DNA from: Streptomyces sp. CG4
GTDB lineage: Bacteria > Actinomycetota > Actinomycetes > Streptomycetales > Streptomycetaceae
Direction of reading: 5' to 3'
Assembly: GCF_041080655.1 (NCBI RefSeq)
Contig: NZ_CP163525.1
Location: forward strand, 6,014,001 to 6,078,000
Length of the DNA stretch: 64,000 nt
The notes under the pieces are model-generated. The model ran no database searches, had not been told where the DNA came from, and saw only the letters and a program-made list of their open reading frames with translations. This document shows, piece by piece, positions 16,765-25,124 of the stretch (positions within the stretch are counted from its first letter, which is position 1; each line of letters begins with the position of its first letter). The translations under genes and the position numbers were made by a program.

Positions 16765-17232
16765 ATGCGCCGTACCACGACCCCCCTCGCCCTCGCGGCG
16801 GCAGCACTGCTCCTCGCCGGCTGCGGCTCGCAGAGCGGCTCGGACAACGCGAGCGGCAGCGGCAAGGTGTCGCCGTCGTCGTCCCCCGCGTCCCCCGCAC
16901 CGACCAAGGGCGGCTGCGCGGCCGACGTGCAGCTGAAGGCCGCGGACGGCGGCCGCACCGTGTGCGTGACCAAGGGCGGCGAGGTCCGCCTGACCCTGAA
17001 GGGCACCAAGTCCCGTCCCTGGAAGCCGGTCGCGGTGAGCGGCAGCGCGCTCAAGGGCATGAACGCCGGCTTCGTCCTCCAGCCCGGGGACGCCACCGCC
17101 GCGTACCACGCCGTGACGGCCGGCACCGTGAAACTGACGTCCTCCCGCCCCCTGTGCGCCCAGCCGACGGCTCCGGGTCAGCTCTCCTGCAAGGGCATCC
17201 AGGAGTGGACAGTCACGGTGACCGTGCAGTGA
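16765..17232 (+). CDS. Putative lipoprotein
   Basis: A 155-residue exported protein. A lipoprotein signal peptide ends in LLLAGC, with the lipidated cysteine at residue 20. A Ser/Gly/Pro-rich linker (residues 21-48) leads to a compact domain of about 105 residues with four cysteines (around CAADVQL, TVCVTKG, RPLCAQP and LSCKG) that may form two disulfides. I do not recognise the domain. The stop codon abuts the stop of the convergent PemK-like gene. Confidence 0.8.
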   Translation: MRRTTTPLALAAAALLLAGCGSQSGSDNASGSGKVSPSSSPASPAPTKGGCAADVQLKAADGGRTVCVTKGGEVRLTLKGTKSRPWKPVAVSGSALKGMNAGFVLQPGDATAAYHAVTAGTVKLTSSRPLCAQPTAPGQLSCKGIQEWTVTVTVQ

Positions 17233-17691
17233 TCAGCCGGCCAGGTGCCGCACCTGGTCCCACAACACCGGGTCGACCACCCCGACCCGGCGCCGGAAGT
17301 CGCCGACGGGCACTTCGCGCAGCTCGTCCGTCTCCAGGAAGCTGGGGCGGCCGCGGGCGTCGCCGACCGCGCCGGGCGGGAGCGGGATCACCCCGGCGCG
17401 TTCGTCGTGGTACTTGCTGGTGATCTTCGCGACCGTGGCCCGGTTCCCGCGCACGGCCAGCACCAGACAGGGCCGGTCCTTGACCTCGGCGTGGTCCTCG
17501 TAAGGGACGTCCGCCCACCAGATGTCCCCGGGGGCCGGCCGGGCGGCCTGTCGCGGGTGCGTTCCCGCGCGGCCGAGCGGCCTGAGGCGGCGTCCGGCGG
17601 GCCGGCGACCGCGCCCCCAGCCGTCTATGAGCGTGGCGACCAGCGCGAGCAGTACGACCGCCGCGAGCGCCAGCCACCAGGACGTGTCCAT
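17233..17691 (-). CDS. Membrane-anchored PemK/MazF-like protein
   Basis: A 152-residue protein. The first ~22 residues are hydrophobic (WWLALAAVVLLALVATLI) and should anchor it in the membrane. A basic linker follows, then a PemK/MazF-type fold from about residue 52: PGDIWWADVPYEDH, KDRPCLVLAVRGNRATVAKIT and the closing VDPVLWDQVRHLAG. MazF-like toxins cut RNA, but no antitoxin gene is adjacent and the membrane anchor is unusual, so it may be a non-toxin relative. It ends one base from the stop of the convergent lipoprotein. Confidence 0.72.
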   Translation of the reverse strand: MDTSWWLALAAVVLLALVATLIDGWGRGRRPAGRRLRPLGRAGTHPRQAARPAPGDIWWADVPYEDHAEVKDRPCLVLAVRGNRATVAKITSKYHDERAGVIPLPPGAVGDARGRPSFLETDELREVPVGDFRRRVGVVDPVLWDQVRHLAG

Positions 17692-17919
17692 ACGACGACG
17701 TTACCGGCGCGCGCCGAGGATCGCGCGCCCTCTGATGAACCTTCTGCGCCCCGGGTCCAGCCGAACCGGTGACAGCACAGGTGAGTTCGCCCACAACGGC
17801 CCTTTGCGGAGGAGCGACCCGTGCTTTCGCGCCTTACGCTCGACAAACCGCACGACCCCCGTTTCCTGCCCTTTTGATCTTCGCCGCCTGATCTTTCCGC
17901 CAACGGAGGTTTCTGCTTC

Positions 17920-18672
17920 ATGAAGCTCACCGTCGTCGGCTGCTCGGGGTCGTTCCCGTCCGCGGAATCGGCCTGCTCGAGCTACCTCGTCGAGGCCGAC
18001 GGCTTCCGGCTGCTTCTCGACATGGGCAACGGCGCCCTGGGCGAGCTGCAGCGCCACTGCGGTCTCTACGACCTCGACGCGATCTTCCTGAGCCATCTGC
18101 ACGCCGATCACTGCATCGACATGCTCGCGTACTTCGTCGCGCGCTACTACCGCCACGACGGCGGCCGTGCCGACCCGATCCCGGTCTACGGCCCCGAGGG
18201 CACCGAGCACCGCCTGACCACGGCCTACGCCGACACCCCCTCCGCCTCGTCGATGAGCGAGGTCTTCGACTTCCACACCGTCAAGCCGTCCACGTTCGAG
18301 ATGGGCCCGTTCACGGTGCACACCGAGCGGGTCCGGCACCCCGTGGAGGCGTACGCCATCCGGATCGAGCACGGCGGGCGGTCGCTGACGTACTCCGGCG
18401 ACACGGGTGTCACCGAGGCGCTGGACGAGCTGGCCCGGGACACCGACCTGTTCCTGTGCGAGGCCGCGTTCACGCACGGCAAGGAGAACATCCCGGACCT
18501 GCACCTCAACGGCCGCGAGGCGGGCGAGACGGCGGTCCGCGCGGGCGCCCGCCGCCTGATCCTCACCCACATCCCGCCGTGGACCGACCCCCAGGTCAAC
18601 CTCCGGGACGCACGCGAGGTGTTCACCGGCCCCGTCGAACTGGCCGCGCCCCGGGCGACGTACGAGGTCTAG
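17920..18672 (+). CDS. Metallo-beta-lactamase-fold hydrolase (RNase Z-like group)
   Basis: A 250-residue soluble hydrolase. The metal-binding motif HLHADH is at residues 59-64, with further ligand regions VRHPVEAY, YSGDTG and LTHIPPW. The overall pattern (start MKLTVVGCSGSFPS and SGDTGVTEALDELARDTDLFLCEA) is that of RNase Z-like phosphodiesterases, though the substrate is unknown. The start is preceded by GGAGG. It ends at a hairpin shared with the convergent nagE2 gene. Confidence 0.87.
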   Translation: MKLTVVGCSGSFPSAESACSSYLVEADGFRLLLDMGNGALGELQRHCGLYDLDAIFLSHLHADHCIDMLAYFVARYYRHDGGRADPIPVYGPEGTEHRLTTAYADTPSASSMSEVFDFHTVKPSTFEMGPFTVHTERVRHPVEAYAIRIEHGGRSLTYSGDTGVTEALDELARDTDLFLCEAAFTHGKENIPDLHLNGREAGETAVRAGARRLILTHIPPWTDPQVNLRDAREVFTGPVELAAPRATYEV

Positions 18673-18688
18673 CGTCCGCACCTGACGA

Positions 18689-18719
18689 AGGCCCCGGAAC
18701 CAGTCGGGTTCCGGGGCCT
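18689..18719. terminator. Bidirectional terminator between the MBL hydrolase and nagE2
   Basis: A perfect 13-bp stem (AGGCCCCGGAACC with GGTTCCGGGGCCT) and a 5-base loop lies between the two convergent stop codons, and can serve both genes. Confidence 0.85.
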
Positions 18720-18741
18720 CTGCGCGTTTCGAAGGGGCGCG

Positions 18742-19992
18742 CTACGCCTTGGTGAGGTCCTCGATCTCCTCCTCGGGCTCGCGGCCCGGGGTCGGGAGGT
18801 TGAACCTGGTGATCGCGAAGCGGAAGACCACGTAGTAGATCGCCGCGAACGCCAGGCCGATCGGGATGATCAGCCAGGGCCTGGTCGCGAGGTTCCAGTT
18901 CAGGACGTAGTCGATCGCGCCGGCCGAGAAGTTGAAGCCCGCGTGGACGCCCAGCCCCCAGGTGACCGCCATGGACACGGCGGTCAGGACCGCGTGGATC
19001 ACGTACAGCAGCGGGGCGATGAACATGAAGGTGAACTCGATCGGCTCGGTCACGCCGGTGACGAACGAGGTCAGCGCGAGCGAGACCATCATGCCGAGGA
19101 CGGCCTTGCGGCGCTCGGGTCGGGCGCAGTGCGCGATGGCGATGGCGGCGGCCGGCAGACCGAACATCATGATCGGGAAGAAGCCGGACATGAACATACC
19201 GGCGCTCGGGTCACCGGCGAGGAACCGGGTGATGTCACCGTGCACCAGGTCGCCGTGGGAGTTCTTGAAGTCGCCGATCTGGAACCACGCCACGGTGTTC
19301 ACGAACTGGTGCATGCCGATCGGGATCAGACCACGGTTGACCAGACCGAACAGTGCGGCACCGACGGAGCCGAGACCCGTCATCCACTCGCCGAAGTGCG
19401 TGATGCCCTTGCCGACGGGCTCCCAGACCAGGCTGAAGAGCACGCCCACGAGGGTGCCGACGAAGGCCATGATGATCGGCACCAGGCGGCGGCCGTTGAA
19501 GAAGCCGAGCCAGTCCACCAGCTTCGTGCGGTGGAACCGCTGCCACAGCACGGCGGCGAGCAGACCCATGATGATGCCGCCGAGGACACCGGGGTCGTTG
19601 TACGTCGCCGCGACGATCTTCCCCTTCTCGATGTGCTCCTCGGTCACCGGGAAGGCCTGCATGACCTTGCTGTAGACGAGGAAGCCGACCAGCGCGGCGA
19701 GCGCGGTGGAGCCGTCCGCCTTCTTGGCGAAGCCGATGGCCACGCCTATGCAGAACAGGATCGGCAGGCTGCCGGTGATGGCACCGCCGGCGGCGTTGAA
19801 GACGGTCGCGACCTTGTCCCAGCCCAGGCCGTCCTTGCCGAAGATGTCGTCCTGGCCCAGCCGGACCATGATGCCCGCCGCCGGCAGGACGGCGATCGGG
19901 AGCTGCAGGCTGCGGCCGACCTTCTGCAGGCCCTGGAACAGGCCGGATCCCCGCTTCTTCGCGGGAGCCGCCGTGGCGGTCGCGGTGGTCAT
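18742..19992 (-). CDS. nagE2: PTS N-acetylglucosamine permease EIIC, NagE2
   Basis: A 416-residue membrane EIIC of the glucose/N-acetylglucosamine PTS family. It begins with GLFQGLQKVGRSLQLPIAVL, and carries the EIIC blocks NRGLIPIGMHQFVNT, FFPIMMFGLPAAAIAIAH and TSFVTGVTEPIEFTFMF. It takes up GlcNAc together with the EIIB NagF and the general PTS proteins. Two adjacent dre-like operators lie just upstream of its start, so DasR repression is expected. The name follows S. coelicolor, where nagE2 is the main GlcNAc permease gene. A paralogue, nagE1, lies upstream on the same strand. Confidence 0.93.
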   Translation of the reverse strand: MTTATATAAPAKKRGSGLFQGLQKVGRSLQLPIAVLPAAGIMVRLGQDDIFGKDGLGWDKVATVFNAAGGAITGSLPILFCIGVAIGFAKKADGSTALAALVGFLVYSKVMQAFPVTEEHIEKGKIVAATYNDPGVLGGIIMGLLAAVLWQRFHRTKLVDWLGFFNGRRLVPIIMAFVGTLVGVLFSLVWEPVGKGITHFGEWMTGLGSVGAALFGLVNRGLIPIGMHQFVNTVAWFQIGDFKNSHGDLVHGDITRFLAGDPSAGMFMSGFFPIMMFGLPAAAIAIAHCARPERRKAVLGMMVSLALTSFVTGVTEPIEFTFMFIAPLLYVIHAVLTAVSMAVTWGLGVHAGFNFSAGAIDYVLNWNLATRPWLIIPIGLAFAAIYYVVFRFAITRFNLPTPGREPEEEIEDLTKA

Positions 19993-20012
19993 GGTGGATG
20001 TCCTCCATCGGT

Positions 20013-20045
20013 GATGGTCTACACCACTCAGTGGTGTAGACCTGT
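20013..20045. promoter_or_regulatory. Paired DasR (dre) operators upstream of nagE2
   Basis: The core GGTCTACACCACT-C-AGTGGTGTAGACC is a perfect 13-bp-arm palindrome around one base. It contains two back-to-back sites close to the dre consensus (TGGTCTAGACCA type), at 20013-20028 and 20030-20045, about 20-50 bp before the nagE2 ATG. DasR, the GlcNAc-responsive GntR repressor, is the expected ligand. Confidence 0.85.
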
Positions 20046-20156
20046 TGTAGCACGATGAAGGCGGGATAAGGAACCACGAAATCCGCTACCGACACGCTAC
20101 GCGGCGTGCCGATGTGCTAAGGGGGCGAACGGCCCCTGTTCCCGGGCCTGCTGGGG

Positions 20157-21473
20157 TCACGCCTTGGTGATGTCCTCGACCTCGTCCTCCGGCTCGCGGC
20201 CGGGCGTCTTCAGGTCGAACCTGGTGATCGCGAACCGGAAGACGGCGTAGTAGACCGCAGCGAAGCACAGGCCGATCGGGATGATCGCCCACGGTCTCGT
20301 CGCCAGGTTCCAGTTGATCACGTAGTCGATGAGGCCGGCCGAGAAGCTGAAGCCGTCATGCACCCCGAGCGCCCAGGTCACCGCCATCGAGACACCGGTG
20401 AGCACGGCGTGGGCGGCGTAGAGCAGGGGCGCGATGAAGAGGAAGGAGTACTCGATCGGTTCGGTGATGCCCGTGACGAACGACGTCAGCGCCACCGACA
20501 GCATCAGACCGCCGACCTCCTTGCGGCGGTGCGGCTTGGCGCAGTGGGTGATCGCCAGCGCGGCCGCCGGCAGCGCGAACATCATGATCGGGAAGAAGCC
20601 CGAGGTGAACTGGCCCGCATGCGGGTCGCCCGCCAGGAACATGTTGATGTCGCCGTGCACCACCGTGCCGTCCGGCTTGGTGTAACTGCCGAACTGGAAC
20701 CAGATGGGCACGTTCAGGAACTGGTGCAGGCCGACCACCAGCAGCGCGCGGTTCGCCACCCCGAAGACTCCCGCACCCCAGGCACCCGCGTCCCGCAGCC
20801 AGTGGCTGAAGCTCTCCAGGCCGCTGCCGATCGGCGGCCAGATCCACAGACACAGCGCCGCGAAGACGATGGCGACGAACGCCATGATGATCGGCACCAG
20901 CCGGCGGCCGTTGAAGAAGCCCAGCCAGTCCACCAGCCTGGTGCGGTGGAAGCGGGCCCAGAAGAAGGCGGCCAGCAGACCCATGACGATGCCGCCGAAG
21001 ATGCCCGGGTTCTGGAAGGTGAAGGGCGTCACCGCACCCGCGCCCGTGCCGGCGGTCACCTGGCAGCCGACCTGCGGGACGGCCTTCGCGCCGCCGGGGC
21101 AGGACTCGGGGAACTGGTGCAGTACGCCGTAGTAGACGAGGAAGCCCGCCACCGCCGCGAGCGCCGTCGAACCGTCCGACTTCTTCGCCATGCCGATCGC
21201 CACGCCCACGCAGAACAGCAGCGGCAGGCCGAGCGAGCCGTCGAGCAGGGCGCCGCCCGCGCCCATCATCACCTTGGAGACGTCGGTCCAGCCCAGGCCG
21301 TCCTTGCCGAACACGTCGGGCTGGCCGAGGCGGTTGAGGATGCCCGCCGCCGGCAGCACCGCGATCGGCAGCTGCAGACTGCGGCCCATCTTCTGCAGGC
21401 CCTGGAACAGATGGTGCCAGCGTTCCCGCACCGGGCTGACCGTACTGCCGGCGGGTGTGCTCCCGGCGCTCAT
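20157..21473 (-). CDS. nagE1: PTS N-acetylglucosamine permease EIIC, NagE1
   Basis: A 438-residue EIIC paralogue of NagE2, sharing HLFQGLQKMGRSLQLPIAVLP, FNGRRLVPIIMAFV and TSFVTGITEPIEYSFLFIAP. It has an additional loop of about 25 residues (ESCPGGAKAVPQVGCQVTAG) near residue 125 with two cysteines that NagE2 lacks. The start at 21473 (MSAGSTPAGSTVSP) was chosen; the longer reading runs across the operator and promoter. A dre-like site lies 65 bp upstream, and nagF is divergent. Confidence 0.92.
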   Translation of the reverse strand: MSAGSTPAGSTVSPVRERWHHLFQGLQKMGRSLQLPIAVLPAAGILNRLGQPDVFGKDGLGWTDVSKVMMGAGGALLDGSLGLPLLFCVGVAIGMAKKSDGSTALAAVAGFLVYYGVLHQFPESCPGGAKAVPQVGCQVTAGTGAGAVTPFTFQNPGIFGGIVMGLLAAFFWARFHRTRLVDWLGFFNGRRLVPIIMAFVAIVFAALCLWIWPPIGSGLESFSHWLRDAGAWGAGVFGVANRALLVVGLHQFLNVPIWFQFGSYTKPDGTVVHGDINMFLAGDPHAGQFTSGFFPIMMFALPAAALAITHCAKPHRRKEVGGLMLSVALTSFVTGITEPIEYSFLFIAPLLYAAHAVLTGVSMAVTWALGVHDGFSFSAGLIDYVINWNLATRPWAIIPIGLCFAAVYYAVFRFAITRFDLKTPGREPEDEVEDITKA

Positions 21474-21537
21474 GGGCGACCTCCGGCCACTCGGCTCGAA
21501 CGCGGTTCGTCGGACGCGGTTTGGCGACCGTCCCCAC

Positions 21538-21553
21538 GGTGGTGTAGACCAGT
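21538..21553. promoter_or_regulatory. DasR (dre) operator between nagE1 and nagF
   Basis: GGTGGTGTAGACCAGT matches the 16-bp dre pattern at nearly every conserved position. It sits in the 207-bp divergent region, so one DasR site could control both nagE1 and nagF. Confidence 0.8.
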
Positions 21554-21680
21554 CGGCGGACGGTTCCACTGCCGTGATCGCCATCATTCGGCACCTACGG
21601 CAGGACCGCTCGCGAAGATGGGCCAACTGTGGGTTACTGCGACATAGCGGTTCGGATCAGGGAAGTCAGGGAGACAGGAC

Positions 21681-21914
21681 ATGGCCACCAAGGCTGAGAA
21701 GATCGTCGCCGCGCTCGGCGGGCTGGACAACATCGAGGAGATCGAGGGCTGCATCACCCGCCTGCGTACCGAGGTGTCCGACGCCTCGCTGGTCGACGAG
21801 GCCGCCCTGAAGGCCGCCGGCGCCCACGGCGTCGTCAAGATGGGCACCGCCATCCAGGTCGTCATCGGCACCGACGCCGACCCGATCGCCGCGGAGATCG
21901 AAGACATGATGTGA
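21681..21914 (+). CDS. nagF: PTS N-acetylglucosamine EIIB component NagF
   Basis: A 77-residue soluble EIIB domain. The phosphorylated cysteine is Cys24 in the block IEEIEGCITRLR, and GAHGVVKMGTAIQVVIG completes the EIIB fold. It passes phosphate from the general PTS proteins to GlcNAc during uptake by NagE1/NagE2. The start ATG 21681 follows GGGAGACAGG. It is divergent from nagE1 and shares the dre-containing promoter region. Confidence 0.93.
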   Translation: MATKAEKIVAALGGLDNIEEIEGCITRLRTEVSDASLVDEAALKAAGAHGVVKMGTAIQVVIGTDADPIAAEIEDMM

Positions 21915-21934
21915 GCCCCGCCGGCTCACCTGTG

Positions 21935-21969
21935 AAGGGGCTCTTCCCGAGGCGGGAGGAGCCCCTTCA
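21935..21969 (+). terminator. Terminator after nagF
   Basis: A 10-bp perfect outer stem (GAAGGGGCTC with GAGCCCCTTC) extended by inner pairs (CCCG with CGGG) around a small loop, 21 bp after the nagF stop. Confidence 0.8.
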
Positions 21970-21993
21970 CCATGTACGGCTAGGCTCGTCGCC

Positions 21994-22731
21994 ATGTCTC
22001 GCATCGACGGCCGTACCCCCGAACAGCTCCGCCCGGTCACCATCGAACGCGGCTGGAGCAAGCACGCCGAGGGCTCCGTCCTCGTCTCCTTCGGCGACAC
22101 CAAGGTGTTCTGCACCGCCTCCGTGACCGAGGGCGTCCCGCGCTGGCGCAAGGGCAGCGGCGAGGGCTGGGTCACCGCCGAGTACGCCATGCTGCCCCGC
22201 GCCACCAACACCCGCGGCGACCGCGAGTCCGTCAAGGGCAAGATCGGTGGCCGTACGCACGAGATCTCCCGCCTCATCGGCCGCTCGCTGCGCGCCGTCA
22301 TCGACTACAAGGCGCTCGGCGAGAACACCATCGTCCTCGACTGCGACGTCCTCCAGGCCGACGGCGGCACCCGCACGGCAGCCATCACCGGCGCGTACGT
22401 CGCCCTCGCCGACGCCGTCGCCTGGGCCCAGGGCAGGAAGCTGATCAAGGCCGGCCGGCAGCCGCTCACCGGCACCGTCTCCGCCGTCTCCGTCGGCATC
22501 GTCGGCGGCGTCCCGCTCCTCGACCTCTGCTACGAGGAAGACGTGCGCGCCGAGACCGACATGAACGTCGTCTGCACCGGCGACGGCCGCTTCGTCGAGG
22601 TCCAGGGCACCGCCGAGGCCGAGCCTTTCGCCCGCGAGGAGCTGAACGCCCTGCTCGACCTCGCCGTCACCGGCTGCGACGAGCTGGCCGCGATCCAGCG
22701 CGCGACCCTGGACGCCGCGCTCGGGAAGTAA
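21994..22731 (+). CDS. rph: Ribonuclease PH
   Basis: A 245-residue phosphorolytic 3'-5' exoribonuclease that trims tRNA 3' ends. It begins MSRIDGRTPEQLRPVTIERG, carries the active-site block PRATNTRGDRESVKGKIGGR, and later TIVLDCDVLQADGGTRTAAITG and LDLCYEEDVRAETDMNVV. Length and order match the family exactly. It stands alone between the nagF terminator and a GC-rich hairpin. Confidence 0.96.
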   Translation: MSRIDGRTPEQLRPVTIERGWSKHAEGSVLVSFGDTKVFCTASVTEGVPRWRKGSGEGWVTAEYAMLPRATNTRGDRESVKGKIGGRTHEISRLIGRSLRAVIDYKALGENTIVLDCDVLQADGGTRTAAITGAYVALADAVAWAQGRKLIKAGRQPLTGTVSAVSVGIVGGVPLLDLCYEEDVRAETDMNVVCTGDGRFVEVQGTAEAEPFAREELNALLDLAVTGCDELAAIQRATLDAALGK

Positions 22732-22805
22732 CGGGCGGAAAGCAACGGGCCGAAAGTACAAGGCACAACGCGAAAGAGAGAAAGTAAAGGGCAGGCCAAC
22801 AGGAC

Positions 22806-22832
22806 GGGCGCGCGCGGGCAACCCGCGCGCCC
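22806..22832 (+). terminator. GC-rich hairpin after rph
   Basis: GGGCGCGCGCGGG and CCCGCGCGCCC pair around a CAA loop, with one offset dinucleotide in the stem. It lies 74 bp after the rph stop. Confidence 0.5.
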
Positions 22833-22883
22833 TCCCCGGCGTCCTAGCTACGGACAGCCTTACCAGGGGAGGGGACCTTCACC

Positions 22884-23279
22884 ATGGCCGCCGTCAGCCG
22901 ACGCCGTCTCACCGCCGTCGCCGTCGTGGCAACCGCCGCGCTCACCGCCGGCTTCACCACCGGCTGCGACACCGTCAACAAGGCCCTGGACTGCGTGCAC
23001 ACCGCCGACTCCATCGCCGACAGCGTCACCGGCCTGCAGCAGGCCGTGGAGAACGCCGCGAACGACCCCTCCCGGGCCGACGAGTCCCTGAACTCCATCG
23101 AGAAGAACCTCGACAAGATCGGCGACAAGACCGACAACGCCGACGTCAACAAGGCGGTCGACCACCTGAAGCAGGCCGTGGGCAATATCCGCACGTCCAT
23201 CAAGAACGGCGACAAGACACCGGACGTGAGCCCGGTGACGGATGCCGCCGGCGAACTGACCAAGGTCTGCACCAAGTAA
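22884..23279 (+). CDS. Putative lipoprotein with helical domain
   Basis: A 131-residue exported protein. The signal peptide ends in TTGC with the lipidated Cys28. The mature part is mainly helical (TADSIADSVTGLQQAVENA, NKAVDHLKQAVGNIRTS) with two more cysteines, Cys37 in ALDCVHT and the C-terminal one in KVCTK. I do not recognise a named family. The start ATG 22884 follows AGGGGAGGGGA. Confidence 0.8.
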   Translation: MAAVSRRRLTAVAVVATAALTAGFTTGCDTVNKALDCVHTADSIADSVTGLQQAVENAANDPSRADESLNSIEKNLDKIGDKTDNADVNKAVDHLKQAVGNIRTSIKNGDKTPDVSPVTDAAGELTKVCTK

Positions 23280-23291
23280 CCCAGGAGCGGC

Positions 23292-24095
23292 TCAGTACCC
23301 GCGGTCCCGGCGCCGCTGCTCCCGCTCCTCGCGCCGGTCCCGGAACAGCTCCCGCCGTTCCTCGCGCCGTTCACGCAGCAGCTCGTGCCGCGTCTCCCTG
23401 CGCTCCAGCCGCTCCTGCCGGCGCTGTTCCTTCAGACGCTTCTGCTCGGCGCGGGTGACCTTGCGCTCCACACCGACCCCGCCCCAGAAGGCGAACCCAC
23501 CGATGATCACCCGCGGCGCGCCCGGCTCGAACGGCTCGTCGTCCCGAGGGTGCTCGAAGCCGCCCATGATGCCGATGCCCCGGACGACGACCTCGACCCC
23601 CGGCGGCACGATCACCTGGACCCCGCCCATGATCGCCACGCAGTTGATCTCGACCTCGCGGTCCGCGAAGTTCGCCTCGCGCAGGTCGATCTCGCCGCCG
23701 CCCATGAACGCGAAGCAGTTGAACCGCTTCGGCACCGTCCAGCGGCCCTTGCGCTCGAACCCGGACAGGATCCCGAACCCGCCGGTCGAGGACCCCTCGC
23801 CGCCGACGATCCGGGACGCCCAACTCCCGCTCTCCACAGGCGCCTTGGTGAACGAGACCGGCGCGGGCGCCGCCGTGCCGCCCGTCGGCAGATCGCGGGT
23901 GAGCGGCGTCAGCTCGCCGTAGGTGCGCGCCTTGTACACCGCGTCCAGGCGCTCCTCGAACTCCGCCATGTCGAGGCGGCCCTCGGCCAGCGCGTCCCGC
24001 AGCACCTCGGCCACCCGCTCACGGTCGGCGTCGGAGGCCCGCAGGTCCGGGGCGGGGGCGGAGGCCCGGTGGTCCGGGACTGCGTCGTCGGTCAT
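23292..24095 (-). CDS. DUF1707 and LiaF-like (cell-wall-active antibiotic response) domain protein
   Basis: A 267-residue soluble protein. Residues about 17-70 are a DUF1707 domain (LRASDADRERVAEVLRDALAEGRLDMAEFEERL). A middle beta-rich region (ERKGRWTVPKRFNCFAFMGGGEIDLREANFADREVEINCVAIMGGVQVIVPPGVEV) resembles the LiaF/cell-wall-active antibiotic response fold. The C-terminal 60 residues are a highly charged Arg/Glu helix (EQRRQERLERRETRHELLRERREERREL) that could be a coiled coil or RNA/DNA-binding tail. It lies 9 bp downstream of the ABC ATPase gene on the same strand, so it is probably in that operon. Confidence 0.78.
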   Translation of the reverse strand: MTDDAVPDHRASAPAPDLRASDADRERVAEVLRDALAEGRLDMAEFEERLDAVYKARTYGELTPLTRDLPTGGTAAPAPVSFTKAPVESGSWASRIVGGEGSSTGGFGILSGFERKGRWTVPKRFNCFAFMGGGEIDLREANFADREVEINCVAIMGGVQVIVPPGVEVVVRGIGIMGGFEHPRDDEPFEPGAPRVIIGGFAFWGGVGVERKVTRAEQKRLKEQRRQERLERRETRHELLRERREERRELFRDRREEREQRRRDRGY

Positions 24096-24104
24096 GACAG
24101 CAGC

Positions 24105-25121
24105 CTACGAGACGGCCTTCTCCGCGTACATCTTCGCGATGACGGCCTCGATGTCCGGCTCCCGCACCGACAGGTCCACCAGCGGGTACTGCGCCGCGAG
24201 ATGCGCGACGAGCGGCGCCGCCGACTGCCCCGCCGGGAACGCCAGCCACTGCCGCGGCCCCGCCACCCGCACCACCCGCGCGCCCGGCACCTCGACCGGC
24301 GGCAGCTCCCGTTCCAGGTCCACCACCAGCGTGCGTTCGCTCTCGCCGGCCTCGTGCAGTCCCGTGAGCGGACCGTCGTACATCAGCCGGCCGTGGTCGA
24401 TCACCATCACCCGTGAGCACAACTGCTCGATGTCCTGCAGGTCGTGCGTGGTCAGCAGCACGGTCGTGCCCTGCTCGGCGTTCAACTCCCGCAGGAATCC
24501 CCGGACTTTGGCCTTCGATACGACGTCCAGGCCGATCGTCGGCTCGTCCAGGTACAGCACCTCGGGGTCGTGCAGCAGTGCCGCCGCGATGTCGCCGCGC
24601 ATGCGCTGCCCGAGCGAGAGCTGCCGTACGGGCACGTCCAACAGGGCGTCCAGCTCCAGGAGTTCGACGCACCGGTCCAGGTTCTCCCGGTAACGGGCGT
24701 CCGGGATCCGGTACATGCGGTGCGCCAGCCGGTAGGAGTCGATCAGCGGCAGGTCCCACCACAGGGTCGTACGCTGCCCGAACACCACGCCGATCCGGTG
24801 CGCGAGGCGCCGCCGCTCCCGCGACGGGTCGATGCCCGCCACCCGCAGCCGCCCCGCGCTCGGCGTCAGGATGCCGGTCAGCATCTTGATCGTGGTCGAC
24901 TTCCCGGCGCCGTTCGGACCGATGTACCCGACCATCTCGCCGCGCGCCACGCGGAACGAGAGCGAGTCCACCGCCCGCACCTCGCGCCGCTCCCGCTTCA
25001 GGAACCCGGTCTTCTTGCGCACGTCGAAGACCTTCTCCACGTTCTCCAGCGTGATGAAGTCCGTGGTGAGGCCCGTGTTGATGTCCGCGGTGATGTCCGT
25101 GGCGCGGTCGATGTCCGCCAT
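24105..25121 (-). CDS. ABC transporter ATP-binding protein (ABC-2 exporter, antibiotic/drug type)
   Basis: A 338-residue ATPase. Walker A is GPNGAGKST at residues 68-76, the signature is QLSLGQRMRGDIAAALLHDP, and Walker B is EVLYLDEPTIGLD, followed by LLTTHDLQDIEQLC. The extended C-terminal domain and partner permeases fit an ABC-2 exporter. Its gene is preceded by two permease genes within a few bases, with which it should form the exporter. The substrate is not evident from sequence. Confidence 0.92.
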   Translation of the reverse strand: MADIDRATDITADINTGLTTDFITLENVEKVFDVRKKTGFLKRERREVRAVDSLSFRVARGEMVGYIGPNGAGKSTTIKMLTGILTPSAGRLRVAGIDPSRERRRLAHRIGVVFGQRTTLWWDLPLIDSYRLAHRMYRIPDARYRENLDRCVELLELDALLDVPVRQLSLGQRMRGDIAAALLHDPEVLYLDEPTIGLDVVSKAKVRGFLRELNAEQGTTVLLTTHDLQDIEQLCSRVMVIDHGRLMYDGPLTGLHEAGESERTLVVDLERELPPVEVPGARVVRVAGPRQWLAFPAGQSAAPLVAHLAAQYPLVDLSVREPDIEAVIAKMYAEKAVS

Positions 25122-25124
25122 CTG

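Noticed and set aside
14562..17126. An 854-codon frame opposite the S53 protease and lipoprotein
   Set aside because: It spans two genuine genes and a terminator and has no homology pattern.
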